DNA of 64,000 bases from JAGRAX01 sp041391365 (GTDB taxonomy: Bacteria > Bdellovibrionota_G > JALEGL01 > JAGRMV01). Both the position numbers and the translations under genes were made by a program. Below the pieces are notes generated by a model, which was not told the DNA's origin, did not search any database, and worked only from the letters and a program-made list of their open reading frames with translations. The stretch covers positions 672,630 to 736,629 of the forward strand of contig JAWKOC010000001.1 of assembly GCA_041391365.1 (NCBI GenBank), written 5' to 3'. Shown piece by piece: positions 42,964 through 54,400 of this stretch; the first letter of the stretch is position 1, and each line of letters opens with the position of its first letter.

Positions 42964-43257
42964 TTACACACCCTCAAAAACATCAATCTTGTCGCCAGCT
43001 TTCAAGCGAACATATGCTTTTTTATAATTGGATCTTTTTCCAACAAAACGACCCATGGTTTTCACTTTGCCACGAACAATGGCTGTTCTCACATCCATAA
43101 CGGTCACGCCGAAAGCTTGTTCAACAGCTGCTTTGATGACAGGTTTTTTTGCATCTGAAGCAACTTCAAATACTACCTGGTTGAATCCTTCGCGAAGCAT
43201 GGTGGACTTTTCCGTCACCATAGGCTTTTTCAATATACGAAAAGGTTCGATTTTCAT
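42964..43257 (-). CDS. rplW: 50S ribosomal protein L23
   Basis: A 97-aa L23: ILKKPMVTEKSTMLRE, VFEVASDAKKPVIKAAVEQAF, VRTAIVRGKVKTMGRFVGKRSN. It surrounds the tunnel exit and docks trigger factor and SRP. It overlaps rplD by 4 nt (ATGA) and abuts rplB. Confidence 0.97.
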   Translation of the reverse strand: MKIEPFRILKKPMVTEKSTMLREGFNQVVFEVASDAKKPVIKAAVEQAFGVTVMDVRTAIVRGKVKTMGRFVGKRSNYKKAYVRLKAGDKIDVFEGV

Positions 43258-43871
43258 GACGCCAACCTCTCTTCTACACGTTTTACGGCTGCTTCAGAAA
43301 TGAGCAAATGCTTTGCTTTCAATAGCTCTACAACACTCAAGGTCGAAACATCAGAATACCAAACATTTTTGATGTTTCGTACACTACGGTTCAATTTGTC
43401 GTTGTTCACATCGACAACCAGAACAGCCTGTTTATTCAAATCACCCACAAATTCTTTTCCAATTTTAGTTTTGGGTGCATCGATTTCGAAACCAGAAAAC
43501 ACTTCCAACGTACCTTGTTTACCATGCTGGCTCAACGCACTGATCAAAGCTTTTTTTCGAACTTTTTTCGAAAGTTTATAGTTCCAATTTCTTGGTGAAG
43601 GTCCAAAAACAATTCCCCCACCTACATGGTTAGGAGCACGAGTTGAACCTTGACGGGCACTACCTGTGCCTTTCTGTTTGAATGGTTTTCTACCACCCCC
43701 CGATACTTCTCCACGTTCTTTGGTCTTCGCAGTACCCTGACGATTGGAAGATCGATTTGCAACAACCGCATCAAACAAAACTGCTTCGTTGGGAGAAAAA
43801 CCAAAAACCACATCAGAGATTTCTGTTTCCCCCTGAATTTTTCCATTTATTTGTCGAACTTTCGCTTTCAT
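43254..43871 (-). CDS. rplD: 50S ribosomal protein L4
   Basis: A 205-aa L4. The extended loop shows TAKTKERGEVSGGGRKPFKQ KGTGSARQGSTRAPNHVGGG, then KLSKKVRKKALISALSQ and a C-terminal globular part. L4 lines the exit tunnel and in some bacteria represses the S10 operon. It starts 3 nt after the rpsJ stop, with a GGAG site inside the end of rpsJ, so rplC is absent from its usual place. Confidence 0.96.
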   Translation of the reverse strand: MKAKVRQINGKIQGETEISDVVFGFSPNEAVLFDAVVANRSSNRQGTAKTKERGEVSGGGRKPFKQKGTGSARQGSTRAPNHVGGGIVFGPSPRNWNYKLSKKVRKKALISALSQHGKQGTLEVFSGFEIDAPKTKIGKEFVGDLNKQAVLVVDVNNDKLNRSVRNIKNVWYSDVSTLSVVELLKAKHLLISEAAVKRVEERLAS

Positions 43872-43874
43872 GAC

Positions 43875-44203
43875 CTACTCCCGATAACTTTTGATTTCGA
43901 CGTCAACACCGGCAGACAAGTCCAATTTCATCCGACTAAACACCGATGGTCTGCTGGGGTGGTTCCAAAATGCCGATCAATCGCTTATGTGTACGAACTT
44001 CAAAAATGCTCACGAGATTTTTTATCAACGTGAGGAGAGCGAAGCACACAGTATCTGTTGATTTTGGTTGGCAAAGGAATTGGACCCGCGATACGAGCAC
44101 CGGTTCTACGGGCTGTCTCTACAATCTCAGAAGTGGACTGATCCAACAGCTGATAGTCGTATGCCTTCAATTGAATTCTAATTTTTTCTTCTTTGGTTGC
44201 CAC
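43875..44203 (-). CDS. rpsJ: 30S ribosomal protein S10, broken by two indels
   Basis: EKIRIQLKAYDYQLLDQSTSE through YCVLRSPHVDKKSREHF is intact. One surplus T in the run opposite 44002-44006 breaks the frame, after which EVRTHKRLIGILEPPQQTIG continues. A second surplus T opposite 43938-43940 breaks it again before RMKLDLSAGVDVEIKSYRE and the stop. Removing both gives 108 aa, near the usual 103. S10 also serves as NusE in antitermination. The gene heads the S10 cluster directly after fusA. Confidence 0.92.
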
Positions 44204-46285
44204 TTAATTTACCTTCGCTTTCGAAATGATTTCTTCTCCAACTTGTGCTGGTACAGGTTCATAATGAGCAAACTCCATGGTGTAACTTGCTCGACCTTGA
44301 GTCGCTGAGCGCAAATCGGTTGAATACCCAAACATCTCCGCCAAAGGTGTTTGAGCGTTGATCACCTGAACTCCACCCCGTGCAGTCATTCCCATGATTC
44401 TGGCACGTCGAGAATTCAAGTCACCAATAACGTTTGACATATACTCTTCTGGCACAACCACTTCTGTTTTCATGATTGGCTCAAGAATGATGGGTTTAGC
44501 TTTCTTACAAGCTTCTTTCAAACACATCGAACCTGCAATTTTGAACGCCATCTCAGAAGAGTCGACCTCATGATAGGAACCATCCACCAATTGAACTTTG
44601 ATGTCCACCATAGGATAGCCGGCCAACACTCCATTTTCCATTGCTCCGACCACACCACTTTCAATGGGTTTGAAGTATTCCTTAGGAACAGATCCACCTT
44701 TGATCACACTTTCAAATACAAAGCCCCCACCTTTTTCATTGGGTTGGACTTCAAAAACAACATGTCCATACTGACCACGACCACCAGACTGACGAACAAA
44801 TTTTGTATCTTGTCGTACTGGAGATGTAATGGTTTCTCGATAGGCAACCTGAGGTTTACCTACGTTGGCTTCTACTTTGAACTCTCTCATCATTCGATCA
44901 ACAATAATATCCAAGTGAAGCTCTCCCATTCCAGACAACAAAGTCTGGCCGGTTTCTTCATCGGTTTTGATTCGAAGAGATGGATCTTCTTGCCCCAATT
45001 TGTAAAGAGCGTCTCCCATTTTTTCTTGGTCGCTCTTGGTTTTGGGTTCAATCGCAATTTGAATCACAGGTTCAGGAAACACGATCGTTTCCAAAATAAC
45101 AGGATGATTTGGATCACAAAGAGTGTCACCGGTAGAAATATTTTTCAAACCCACCGCAGCTACAATTTCTCCTGCCGATGCCTGGGTCAATTCTTCTCTC
45201 TTGTTGGCATGCATGAGCAACAAACGTCCCAAACGATCTTTTTTTCCTTGGGTTGAGTTCTGAACCGTTGCTCCACTTTCGATTTTACCTGAGTAAATAC
45301 GCAAAAAGGTCAAGTGACCTACATACGGATCAGTCATGATTTTAAACGCCAATGCAGAGAATGGCTCATTCACATCGGTTTTGCGTGCGATTTTTTTCTC
45401 AACATCATCAACATCTGTTCCCACAATAGAATCAACATCTTTGGGAGAAGGAAGATAAGCAATGACCGCATCCAACAATTGCTGTACGCCTTTGTTTTTG
45501 AAAGCAGATCCGCAAAGCACGGGGGTGATTTTTTCTGCCAACGTTGCCTTTCGAATGGCTTTGGCCAATTCTTCTTCCGTTACCGTTTCTCCACCGAGAT
45601 ATTTTTCCATCAAGGCGTCATCTGTCTCACAAATAGATTCAAGAAGTTTCTCTCTCCATGTATCTGCATCCGCTTGAAAGTCTGCTGGAATATCTACAAT
45701 CTCAAATTTTGCACCCAAAGAGTCATTGTCAAAACGAATGGCTTTCATTTTCAACAAGTCCACTACACCCATATGCTGATCTTCGGTTCCCAAAGGAATC
45801 TGCAAAGGTACAGGGTTGGCATCCAATCGTTTCACCATGTCATCAACGCATTTGAAAAAGTTGGCACCCGTACGATCCATTTTGTTTACAAAAGCAATAC
45901 GAGGAACATGATATTTGTCAGCCTGTCTCCATACGGTTTCGGACTGAGGTTCAACACCAGCCACACCATCAAATACACCCACAGCGCCGTCAAGAACACG
46001 CAAAGAGCGTTCCACTTCAACCGTAAAATCTACGTGTCCAGGAGTATCAATGATGTTGATTCGGTGATCTTTCCAAAAACAGGTCGTGGCCGCAGAAGTG
46101 ATCGTAATCCCACGCTCTTGCTCTTGCTCCATCCAATCCATGGTTGCTGCACCTTCGTGAACCTCACCAATTTTGTGAGATTTCCCGGTGTAATACAGAA
46201 CACGCTCTGTGGTTGTGGTTTTGCCAGCATCAATGTGGGCAATGATCCCAATGTTTCGTACTTTATCTAGTGTAATCGCAGCCAT
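44204..46285 (-). CDS. fusA: Elongation factor G
   Basis: A 693-aa translational GTPase. G1 is AHIDAGKTTTTER (about 17-29), G2 with RGITITSAATTC, G3 DTPGHVDFTVEVERSL (about 81-96), G4 NKMDRTGANFF (about 135-145). Domains II-V follow in full length, including GMGELHLDIIVDRM in domain III. EF-G drives translocation. Intact with no indels; the spacing to rpsJ is zero bases. A second EF-G elsewhere is possible. Confidence 0.97.
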   Translation of the reverse strand: MAAITLDKVRNIGIIAHIDAGKTTTTERVLYYTGKSHKIGEVHEGAATMDWMEQEQERGITITSAATTCFWKDHRINIIDTPGHVDFTVEVERSLRVLDGAVGVFDGVAGVEPQSETVWRQADKYHVPRIAFVNKMDRTGANFFKCVDDMVKRLDANPVPLQIPLGTEDQHMGVVDLLKMKAIRFDNDSLGAKFEIVDIPADFQADADTWREKLLESICETDDALMEKYLGGETVTEEELAKAIRKATLAEKITPVLCGSAFKNKGVQQLLDAVIAYLPSPKDVDSIVGTDVDDVEKKIARKTDVNEPFSALAFKIMTDPYVGHLTFLRIYSGKIESGATVQNSTQGKKDRLGRLLLMHANKREELTQASAGEIVAAVGLKNISTGDTLCDPNHPVILETIVFPEPVIQIAIEPKTKSDQEKMGDALYKLGQEDPSLRIKTDEETGQTLLSGMGELHLDIIVDRMMREFKVEANVGKPQVAYRETITSPVRQDTKFVRQSGGRGQYGHVVFEVQPNEKGGGFVFESVIKGGSVPKEYFKPIESGVVGAMENGVLAGYPMVDIKVQLVDGSYHEVDSSEMAFKIAGSMCLKEACKKAKPIILEPIMKTEVVVPEEYMSNVIGDLNSRRARIMGMTARGGVQVINAQTPLAEMFGYSTDLRSATQGRASYTMEFAHYEPVPAQVGEEIISKAKVN

Positions 46286-46297
46286 CTAAAACTCCAT

Positions 46298-46768
46298 TTA
46301 CCAGCGGAAATGAGCAAAAGCCTTGTTGGCTTCAGCCATTTTGTGAACATCTTCTTTCTTTTTGATCGCCGCGCCACGTTTGTTATAGGCATCAATCAAT
46401 TCACTCGAAAGTCTTTCAATCATGGAACGACCAGGACGAGCGACCGCAGCGGTGATCAACCATCGAATTCCCAACGCCTCACTTCGTGCTGGACGAACTT
46501 CAACAGGAACTTGATAGTTTGCTCCACCCACTCGACGGCTTTTGGTCTCAACCATAGGTCGAACATTTTCCAATGCAGTTTTTGTGATTTTCAATGGATC
46601 GTCTTTTACTTTTTCAGCGACTTCGTCCATCGTTTTGTAAAAAATTTTCTGAGCCACAGATTTTTTTCCATGCTTCATCAAACTGTTGATAAACCGGCCT
46701 GCCACTCGATCATCAAACTTAGGATCGGGTGCAATGGGTTTCTTTTCAATAACTTTTCTTCTTGGCAT
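46298..46768 (-). CDS. rpsG: 30S ribosomal protein S7
   Basis: A 156-aa S7: MPRRKVIEKKPIAPDPKF, RFINSLMKHGKKSVAQKIFY, NVRPMVETKSRRVGGANYQVPVEV (two parts) and MIERLSSELIDAYNKRGAAIKKKED. It organises the 30S head and in E. coli represses the str operon. Standard position between rpsL and fusA. Confidence 0.97.
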   Translation of the reverse strand: MPRRKVIEKKPIAPDPKFDDRVAGRFINSLMKHGKKSVAQKIFYKTMDEVAEKVKDDPLKITKTALENVRPMVETKSRRVGGANYQVPVEVRPARSEALGIRWLITAAVARPGRSMIERLSSELIDAYNKRGAAIKKKEDVHKMAEANKAFAHFRW

Positions 46769-46784
46769 TTTCTTCTCTCAAGCC

Positions 46785-47157
46785 TTAGGATTTCGCTTTT
46801 TTGGTTCCATATTTTGAACGGCCACGTTTTCGGTCTTGAACACCCGCGGTATCCAACGTACCTCGAACAATGTGATATCGGACCCCTGGAAGATCTTTTA
46901 CTCGACCTCCACGGACCAAAACCACGGAGTGCTCTTGGAGATTGTGACCTTCACCACCGATATAAGCGGTCGTATCGAAGCCATTCGTCAGCCGAACACG
47001 CGCAACTTTTCTTAACGCTGAGTTCGGTTTTTTTGGAGTTACCGTGTAAACCCTTGTACATACACCTCTTTTTTGAGGGCATTCTTCCAAAGCAGGTGCT
47101 TGGTTTTCTTTTTCTGCTTTACGCGGCTTTTCTTACTAATTGATTAATCGTTGGCAT
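46785..47157 (-). CDS. rpsL: 30S ribosomal protein S12, broken by two indels
   Basis: MPTINQLVRK begins at the ATG at 47157 (GAGG site upstream). Adding one A opposite 47128-47131 gives SRVKQKKKTK; adding one base (G) at about 47099 gives APALEECPQKRGVCTRVYT. The rest is intact: KKPNSALRKVARVRL, GGEGHNLQEHSVVLVRGGRVKDLPGVRY. The repaired protein is 124 aa, exactly the E. coli length. The streptomycin-relevant lysines in TPKKPNS and GRVKDLPG look wild type. First gene of the str operon. Confidence 0.93.
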
Positions 47158-47191
47158 ACTATCCTCATTACTCTCCCATTAGAGCTGGGGG

Positions 47192-47220
47192 ACTTTAAAA
47201 ATTCAGAGCAAAAATGTCAA
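47192..47220 (-). promoter_or_regulatory. Promoter of the str-S10-spc-alpha superoperon
   Basis: TTGACA (47215-47220), exactly 17 bp, TAAAGT (47192-47197), followed by a GC-rich stretch CCCCCAGC as discriminator. The implied start is near 47185, about 28 nt before the rpsL ATG. A GC-rich discriminator is typical of promoters repressed by ppGpp. Confidence 0.75.
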
Positions 47221-47221
47221 G

Positions 47222-47238
47222 GGATTTTACGAAAATCC
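47222..47238 (-). terminator. Weak hairpin at the end of rpoC
   Basis: GGATTTT and AAAATCC pair as a 7-bp stem with a 3-nt loop, overlapping the last base of the rpoC stop. It is not followed directly by a T-run, so termination would be partial at best; it sits just upstream of the str promoter. Confidence 0.3.
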
Positions 47239-50200
47239 TACTCTGCATTTGTCGTTTGTCCCTCAACCTCCTCAATTTGAGTGATGGATACGGTGTCTAG
47301 ATCATCCAAATCTGCATGATCTACGCGTTCCTCTCCATCAGTTACATTCACTTTCAATCCTAGGCTTCGATAATTGGACAACCCTGTTCCAGCGGAATCA
47401 AGCGCCCCATGACCAAGTTCTCTTTGAGACCTCGCAAATAGTCCACTCTTCCGTTGATGGCTGCTTCCGTGACACTTTGGTGGTTTCTTGGAAAGAAGCC
47501 GCAGAAATAAAGGACTCTGTAGAAGAGAGGCTTTGGTAATCCCCAAAAGCAGCGGAGCTGCAGCAGCGGGTTTGCCTTTCTTCTTCTTCACCTTCTCGTT
47601 TTCTTCCAAGAAAATGGCCTTGTTCACCTGCTCACCTACCAAGAAAGATGTATCTCCTGCATCGGTAATGGTGACTTTTCGTAGCATCTGACGAACAATG
47701 GTTTCAATGTGCTTGTCGTTGATTTTACCCCTTGAAGTCAGTAAACCTCCTGAACTTCATCCACCATATATTTCGCCAGTTCCTTTTCACCCAGAACTGT
47801 CAAAATATCGTGAGGGTTGGCCGAACCATCCATCAAAGCCTCACCAGCACGAACTCGATCGCCTTCAAGCACAGACACATGCTTTCCTTTTGCAATCAGA
47901 TATTCTCGTGGCTCACCCACATCAGGCGTGACGATCACTTTTCGTTTTCCTTTGGTATCTTTTCCAAAGGCATCGCCCATCGATCTCCGAAATCACAGCG
48001 ATCTCTCTGGGTTTGCGGGCTTCAAAAAGCTCAGCAACTCGAGGTAGACCACCCGTGATGTCTTTTGTTTTGGTTGTTTCTCGTGGGATCTTCGCGATGG
48101 TTCCTCCAGAAGGAACTTTCTCACCATCACCTACCAACAAAATAGCTCCTACAGGAAGCATATAGTTGATGTCCGATCCCGTTCGAAATTTCAATGCATC
48201 TCCATTTTTGTCGTGCAAAGAAATTCGAGGTCGAGCATTCGGGTCTCTAGACTCAATGATCACCTTACTGGAAACACCTGTGATTGGGTCAACTTTTTCC
48301 TGAAGACCCATCCCTTCAGAAAGATCGTTGTATCGTACAAAACCTTCCGTCTCTGTCAAAATCGGAATGGTGTATGGATCCCAATCCGCAATCAGGTCTC
48401 CTGCTTTGACAGCTTCGCCATCCTCTTTGTACAACTGCGCACCGTAAATGATGGGATGCTTTTCCTTCTCTCTTCCGGAGGCATCCACAATTGCGATTTC
48501 TGCGTTACGGTTCATCACGGTCATACGGCCATCTTTATTTTTCACCGTATTGACGTTGACCAACTTGATCTTACCTTTGTTTTTGGTTTCCAAGCGAGAC
48601 TGCTCGGCTCTTCGAGTCGCAGTACCCCCAACGTGGAATGTTCTCATCGTCAACTGAGTACCTGGCTCCCCGATGGATTGTGCTGCAATCACACCGACAG
48701 CCTCACCCAAGTTTACCAACCGACCACGTGCAAGGTCTCGTCCGTAACAAAGAGTACAGATCCCTCTGCGAGTCTGACAAGTCAACACAGACCGAATACG
48801 GATTTTTTCAATCACCGCTTCGTCAATTTTTTTCACATATTCTTCATCGATCTCCGTGTTGGCCGGAACAATCACTTCTCCAGAATATGGATCCAAAACA
48901 TCTTCCAAAGCCACACGTCCCAGAACTCGTTCACTCAATGGTTCTACAACATCACCACCTTCGATCAATGAACCTACATAGATACCGTCAAGAGTTTTGC
49001 AATCATATTCAGTGATGATTGCATCTTGAGCCACATCCACCAATCGACGAGTCAAATATCCGGAGTTTGCTGTTTTGAGGGCGGTGTCCGCCAAACCTTT
49101 TCGAGCTCCGTGGGTCGATGTAAAGTATTGAAGAACCGTCAAGCCTTCTTTGAAGTTTGCGGTAATTGGAGTTTCAATGATCTCTCCAGAAGGTTTGGCC
49201 ATCAAACCTCGCATACCCGCAAGCTGACGTAGCTGCTGAGCACTACCCCGAGCTCCTGAATCCGCCATCATGTAAATGGGGTTAAAGCTGGGCATTTCTA
49301 CCTGCTCATTGCCGACAGTGATGCGATCAATACCAATCTCTTTCATCATCTCCGTTGCAATTTGCTCAGAAACCTGGGCCCAAGTATCGATCACTTTATT
49401 GTATCTCTCACCAAACGTAATCAAACCGTCGGTATACTGCTGTTGAATTTTTTGCACGGTATCGGTGGCGGACTCAAGCAAAGAAGCTTTCTTTGCAGGA
49501 ATCTTCATGTCATCCATACAAATCGACAAACCAGCTCGCGTTGAATAAGCAAATCCAAGATTTTTCAACCGATCTGCCAACAAAATGGTCTTTTTCTGAT
49601 CACCCAACCGATAGGCTTTGTCAATCAGCTCCGCAAGAGCTTTTTTCCCCATCGCTCGGTTCACCATGTCAAAGGGAATTTCATTGGGAACAACATCATA
49701 GAAGATCACCCGACCAACGGTCGTTTCAAATCTTTTTCCCGAAATACGAACCGTGATTTTCGCGTGAGCATCTACTTCTTCCGCATCAAACGCCATTCGA
49801 ACTTCGTCAGGACTTGAAAAAATCTTTCCTTCACCTTTTACGCCTACTCCCTCCCGTGTGAGATAGTAGAGACCCAAAACGATGTCCTGGCTAGGAATGA
49901 TGACTGGTTTTCCGTTTGCAGGAGACAAAATATTGTTGGTCGACATCATCAAAACACGAGCTTCAACTTGTGCTTCTACCGACAATGGAACGTGAACCGC
50001 CATCTGGTCACCATCAAAGTCGGCGTTGAACGCCATACAAACCAATGGATGCAGCTGAATAGCTTTTCCTTCAATCAACAAAGGTTCAAAAGCCTGAATC
50101 CCCAATCTGTGGAGCGTAGGTGCTCGGTTGAGCATAACCGGATGTTCACGAACCACCTCGTCCAAAATATCCCATACTTCGTCAATTTCACTTTCCACCA

Positions 50201-51401
50201 TCTTCTTGGCGGCTTTGACCGTCGTCACCAACCCACGTTCTTCCAAACGGTTGTAAATAAAGGGTTTAAATAGCTCCAAAGCCATTTGCTTTGGAATACC
50301 ACATTGATGAAGTCTTAGTTCAGGCCCCACAACAATCACAGAACGACCGGAATAGTCCACCCGTTTTCCCAACAAGTTTTGTCGGAAACGTCCTTGTTTT
50401 CCTTTGATCAAATCAGAAAGAGATTTCAAAGGTCTCTTGTTGGCACCTGTAATCGGACGACCTCGACGGCCGTTGTCAAACAAAGCATCTACAGCTTCCT
50501 GAAGCATTCGTTTTTCGTTTCGAACAATGATCTCGGGAGCATTGAGTTCGATAAGTCTTTTCAAACGATTGTTTCGGTTGATGACTCGTCGATAAAGATC
50601 GTTCAAGTCTGAAGTAGCAAACCGTCCACCATCCAATGGAACCAATGGACGCAAATCAGGAGGAAGGACAGGCAACACTTCAAGCACCATCCACTCAGGT
50701 TTATTGCCAGACTCACGAAAAGCTTCAACCACTTTCAAACGTTTGGCCAATTTTTTCTTTTTGATTTCGGAACCTGTTTGAACCAATTCAGTTCTCAATT
50801 CCTTTGCCAAATCATCCAAGTCCAACTGAGCCAATAGAGTTCGAACAGCTTGCGCACCCATGTCAGCTTCAAAGGAACCTTCACCATACTCTTCAACAGC
50901 TTCATAATAGCGCTCATCACTCATCACTTCACCCAAAGCCAAATCCGTGCCTCCGGGTTCAGTCACAACATAAGCTTCGAAATAGATCACTCGCTCCATA
51001 TCTTTCAACGTGATGTCGAGCAAGTTACCAATACGGCTAGGGAGTGATTTCAAAAACCAAATGTGGGTTACAGGTGCCGCCAAAGCAATGTGTCCCATAC
51101 GATCACGTCGTACCTTAGACTCAATGACTTCCACGCCACACTTTTCACACACAATCCCACGATGTTTCATCCTTTTGTATTTTCCACAAATACACTCATA
51201 ATCCTTCACAGGACCAAAGGTCTTTGCACAAAACAAACCATCTCTCTCAGGTTTAAAGGTTCTATAGTTAATGGTCTCTGGTTTTTTGATTTCACCATGA
51301 GACCATTCCAGAACCTTTTCTGGAGATGAAAGCCCAACTTTGATCGCTTCAAAAGAAAGAGGATCTTTAGGTTTTTCGAAAAATGTGAAAATATTTTCCA
51401 T
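47238..51401 (-). CDS. rpoC: DNA-directed RNA polymerase subunit beta-prime, 3' end broken by several indels
   Basis: From the ATG at 51401 (GGGAGAAG upstream) about 1,150 residues are intact, including the zinc site CICGKYKRMKHRGIVCEKC, the catalytic NADFDGDQMAVHV and the second zinc site with CQTRRGICTLCYG. The last 750 nt need repair. There is a surplus G opposite 47976-47978, an in-frame TGA at 47738-47740 where RLQGVK expects Arg, and missing bases near 47723-47726, 47524, 47474 and 47394. After repair the tail reads [20 protein letters not shown] and RLIPAGTGLSNYRSLG, total 1,388 aa. Error is the likely cause since the gene is essential. Confidence 0.92.
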
Positions 51402-51420
51402 AGTCGTTCTTCTCCCTTTT

Positions 51421-54400
51421 TTAGGATTCAATTTGTTGCGCTGGATCTTGAACCTGACCTTTTTCCAAAAGATCAACATCCAAGCCAAGTGCTTTCAATT
51501 CTTTGGTCAATACATTGAATGATTCTGGCAAGCCACATTCAAGTCGGTTTTCACCTTTGACAATGGCTTCGTACATCCGAGTTCTACCGCTGATATCATC
51601 TGATTTGACAGTAAGAAACTCTTGCAATGCATAGGCTGCACCATACGCTTCAAGAGCCCAAACCTCCATCTCCCCAAGACGCTGACCACCAAACTGTGCT
51701 TTACCACCGAGAGGCTGCTGAGTGACCAAGGAGTATGGGCCAATGGATCGTGCGTGAATTTTATCATCCACCAAGTGATGCAATTTCAACATGTACATCA
51801 CTCCAACGGTCACTGGATTTTGGAATTTCTGTCCAGTTTTTCCGTCAAACAAAACAGACTGGCCTGAAGTAGATACACCTGCAATATTAAGTAGCTCTTT
51901 GATTTTGTCGTCATTTGCACCGTCAAACACAGGGGTTTCCATAGAAACACCTTCTGCACCCAATCGCTGCATCAAAGGATAAAGCTCTTTATCTTTGATT
52001 TCGTCGATGAAATCGCTCATTTCTTTTCCGTAAACATTCTTCAAGAATTTTCGGATTTTTTCTGGAGCATATTTCTCATCAATTTGTTTTTGGATGCTGT
52101 CGCCAAGCTTGCGACCTGCCCAACCCAAATGAGTTTCCAAAATCTGACCTACGTTCATCCGCGATGGAACCCCAAGAGGATTCAATACGACATCGACAGG
52201 AGTTCCATCTTCAAGATATGGCATATCTTCAAGAGGTACCAATTTGGAAACAACACCTTTGTTTCCATGGCGGCCTGCCATTTTGTCACCCACCGCAATT
52301 TTTCGTTTGATGGCAACAAAAACGCGAACCATCTTGATCACACCTGGAGGAAGCTCATCTCCACCTTTGATGCGTTCGATTTTTTCCGCGAATGCTGTTT
52401 TGATCAACTCCACTTGGTCTTTAAGAATCGAGAAGATATCCACGATTTCTTTTTCAACCTTGTCATCATCCTTAATGGAAATTTCTCTCCATCGAATTCT
52501 TGGAACTTGAGACAAAAGTTCAGCTGTAATCTTGTCGCCCTTTTTCATAACAACGTTATCGTCATCATCTTTGACAGATACAGCGCTGGTTTTGCCTTTG
52601 AGTAGATCTTGAACTTTGTCGTACGCTGAATCACGAATGATCTTGATTTGATCTTCCTGATCTTGCAAAAGTCCACGAATTTCTTGTTCTTCAATTTCAC
52701 GGGTACGCGAATCTTTATCGACTCCATCACGAGTAAACACCTGAGCATTGATGACTGTACCATTGACTCCAGGAGGAACTCTCAAAGACGTGTCTTTTAC
52801 ATCTCCAGCTTTATCACCAAAGATAGCTCTCAAAAGTTTCTCCTCTGGAGACAATTGAGTTTCACCTTTGGGGGTGATTTTACCCACCAAAACGTCGCCT
52901 TGTTTTACTTCAGCGCCGATACGAATGATTCCTGAATCATCCAAATTGGCCAAAGCCTCTTCGCTCATGTTCGGAATATCTCGTGTAATTTCTTCTTTTC
53001 CCAATTTGGTGTCTCGAGACAATACCTCGAAAGACTCAATGTGGACCGAAGTAAATACATCCTGATGAACCAATTTTTCAGACAACAAAATGGAGTCCTC
53101 AAAGTTGTAACCATTCCATGGCATAAAAGCTACGATGACGTTACGTCCAAGAGCCAATTCACCTTTTGAAGTTGCAGGTCCATCCGCAATCACTTCACCA
53201 CGTTTCACTACGTCGCCTTTTTTCACAAGAACACGCTGATTGATGCATGTACCTTGGTTGGAACGCTGATATTTGATCAAATTGTAAATATCAACTTCGG
53301 CTCCCGCCTTGGTTCCTTTTTTGGTGCGTACCACAATCCGGCCTGCATCCACTGATTCAATGACACCGTCGTTGACCGCAACCAATGCGGCTCCGGAATC
53401 TCTGGCAACGATTTTCTCCATTCCAGTTCCAACAATAGGTGCCTGAGTTTTTAGAAGAGGTACTGCCTGACGTTGCATGTTCGATCCCATCAATGCACGG
53501 TTCGCATCGTCGTTTTCCAAAAATGGAATCAAAGATGCAGCAACCGACACCAATTGGTTCGGCGAAACGTCCATCAATGTAATTTCTAAAGGATCTACTG
53601 TGATAAAATCTCCTGACCGTCTGGCAGAAACCAACGGTGCAGTAAATTTCCCCTTGCTGTCAAGTACAGCGTTTGCCTGGGCGATCGTATGTCCATCCTC
53701 TTCAAGTGCCGAAAAGAACACAACCTCGTCTGTTACTTTTCCATTTTCTACTTTTCGGTAAGGAGTCTCGATGAAACCGTGCTCATTGACTCGGGCAAAA
53801 GTAGACAACGAAGAAATCAATCCAATGTTTGGACCCTCAGGCGTTTCAATCGGACAAATTCTACCATAATGTGTGGTATGAACGTCTCGAACCTCAAAGC
53901 CCGCACGATCTCTCGTGAGACCACCAGGTCCCAAAGCTGACAAACGTCGCTTATGCGTTACAGCAGACAATGGGTTGGTTTGATCCATGAACTGAGACAA
54001 CTGACTCGAACCGAAAAACTCTTTGATTACAGCGGTCACAGGTTTGGAGTTGATCAACTCGTGAGGCATAAGAGTTTCTACATCTTGCAAACTCATCCTT
54101 TCACGAATAGCTCTTTCCATACGTACCAATCCAATTCGATATTGGATTTCCACCAACTCACCTACAGATCGTACTCTACGATTTCCCAAATGATCGATGT
54201 CATCAACAATGCCTCGACCATCTTTCAAGTCCGCAAGATATTTTACAGTATGAAGAATGTCTTCTTTATCCAAAGTTCTTTGTTCAAGTTGTTTCTTGAA
54301 AGAAAATTTATGATTGATTTTCAATCGTCCCACTTCGGACAAATCATAACGTTCTTCATTGAAAAACAAATTTTCAAAAAAGCCGGTTGCCATCTCCAAG

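Noticed and set aside
43875..47157. Programmed ribosomal frameshifting in rpsJ, rplB and rpsL
   Set aside because: No slippery heptamers with downstream structures were seen, and so many essential genes would need it; assembly error is simpler.
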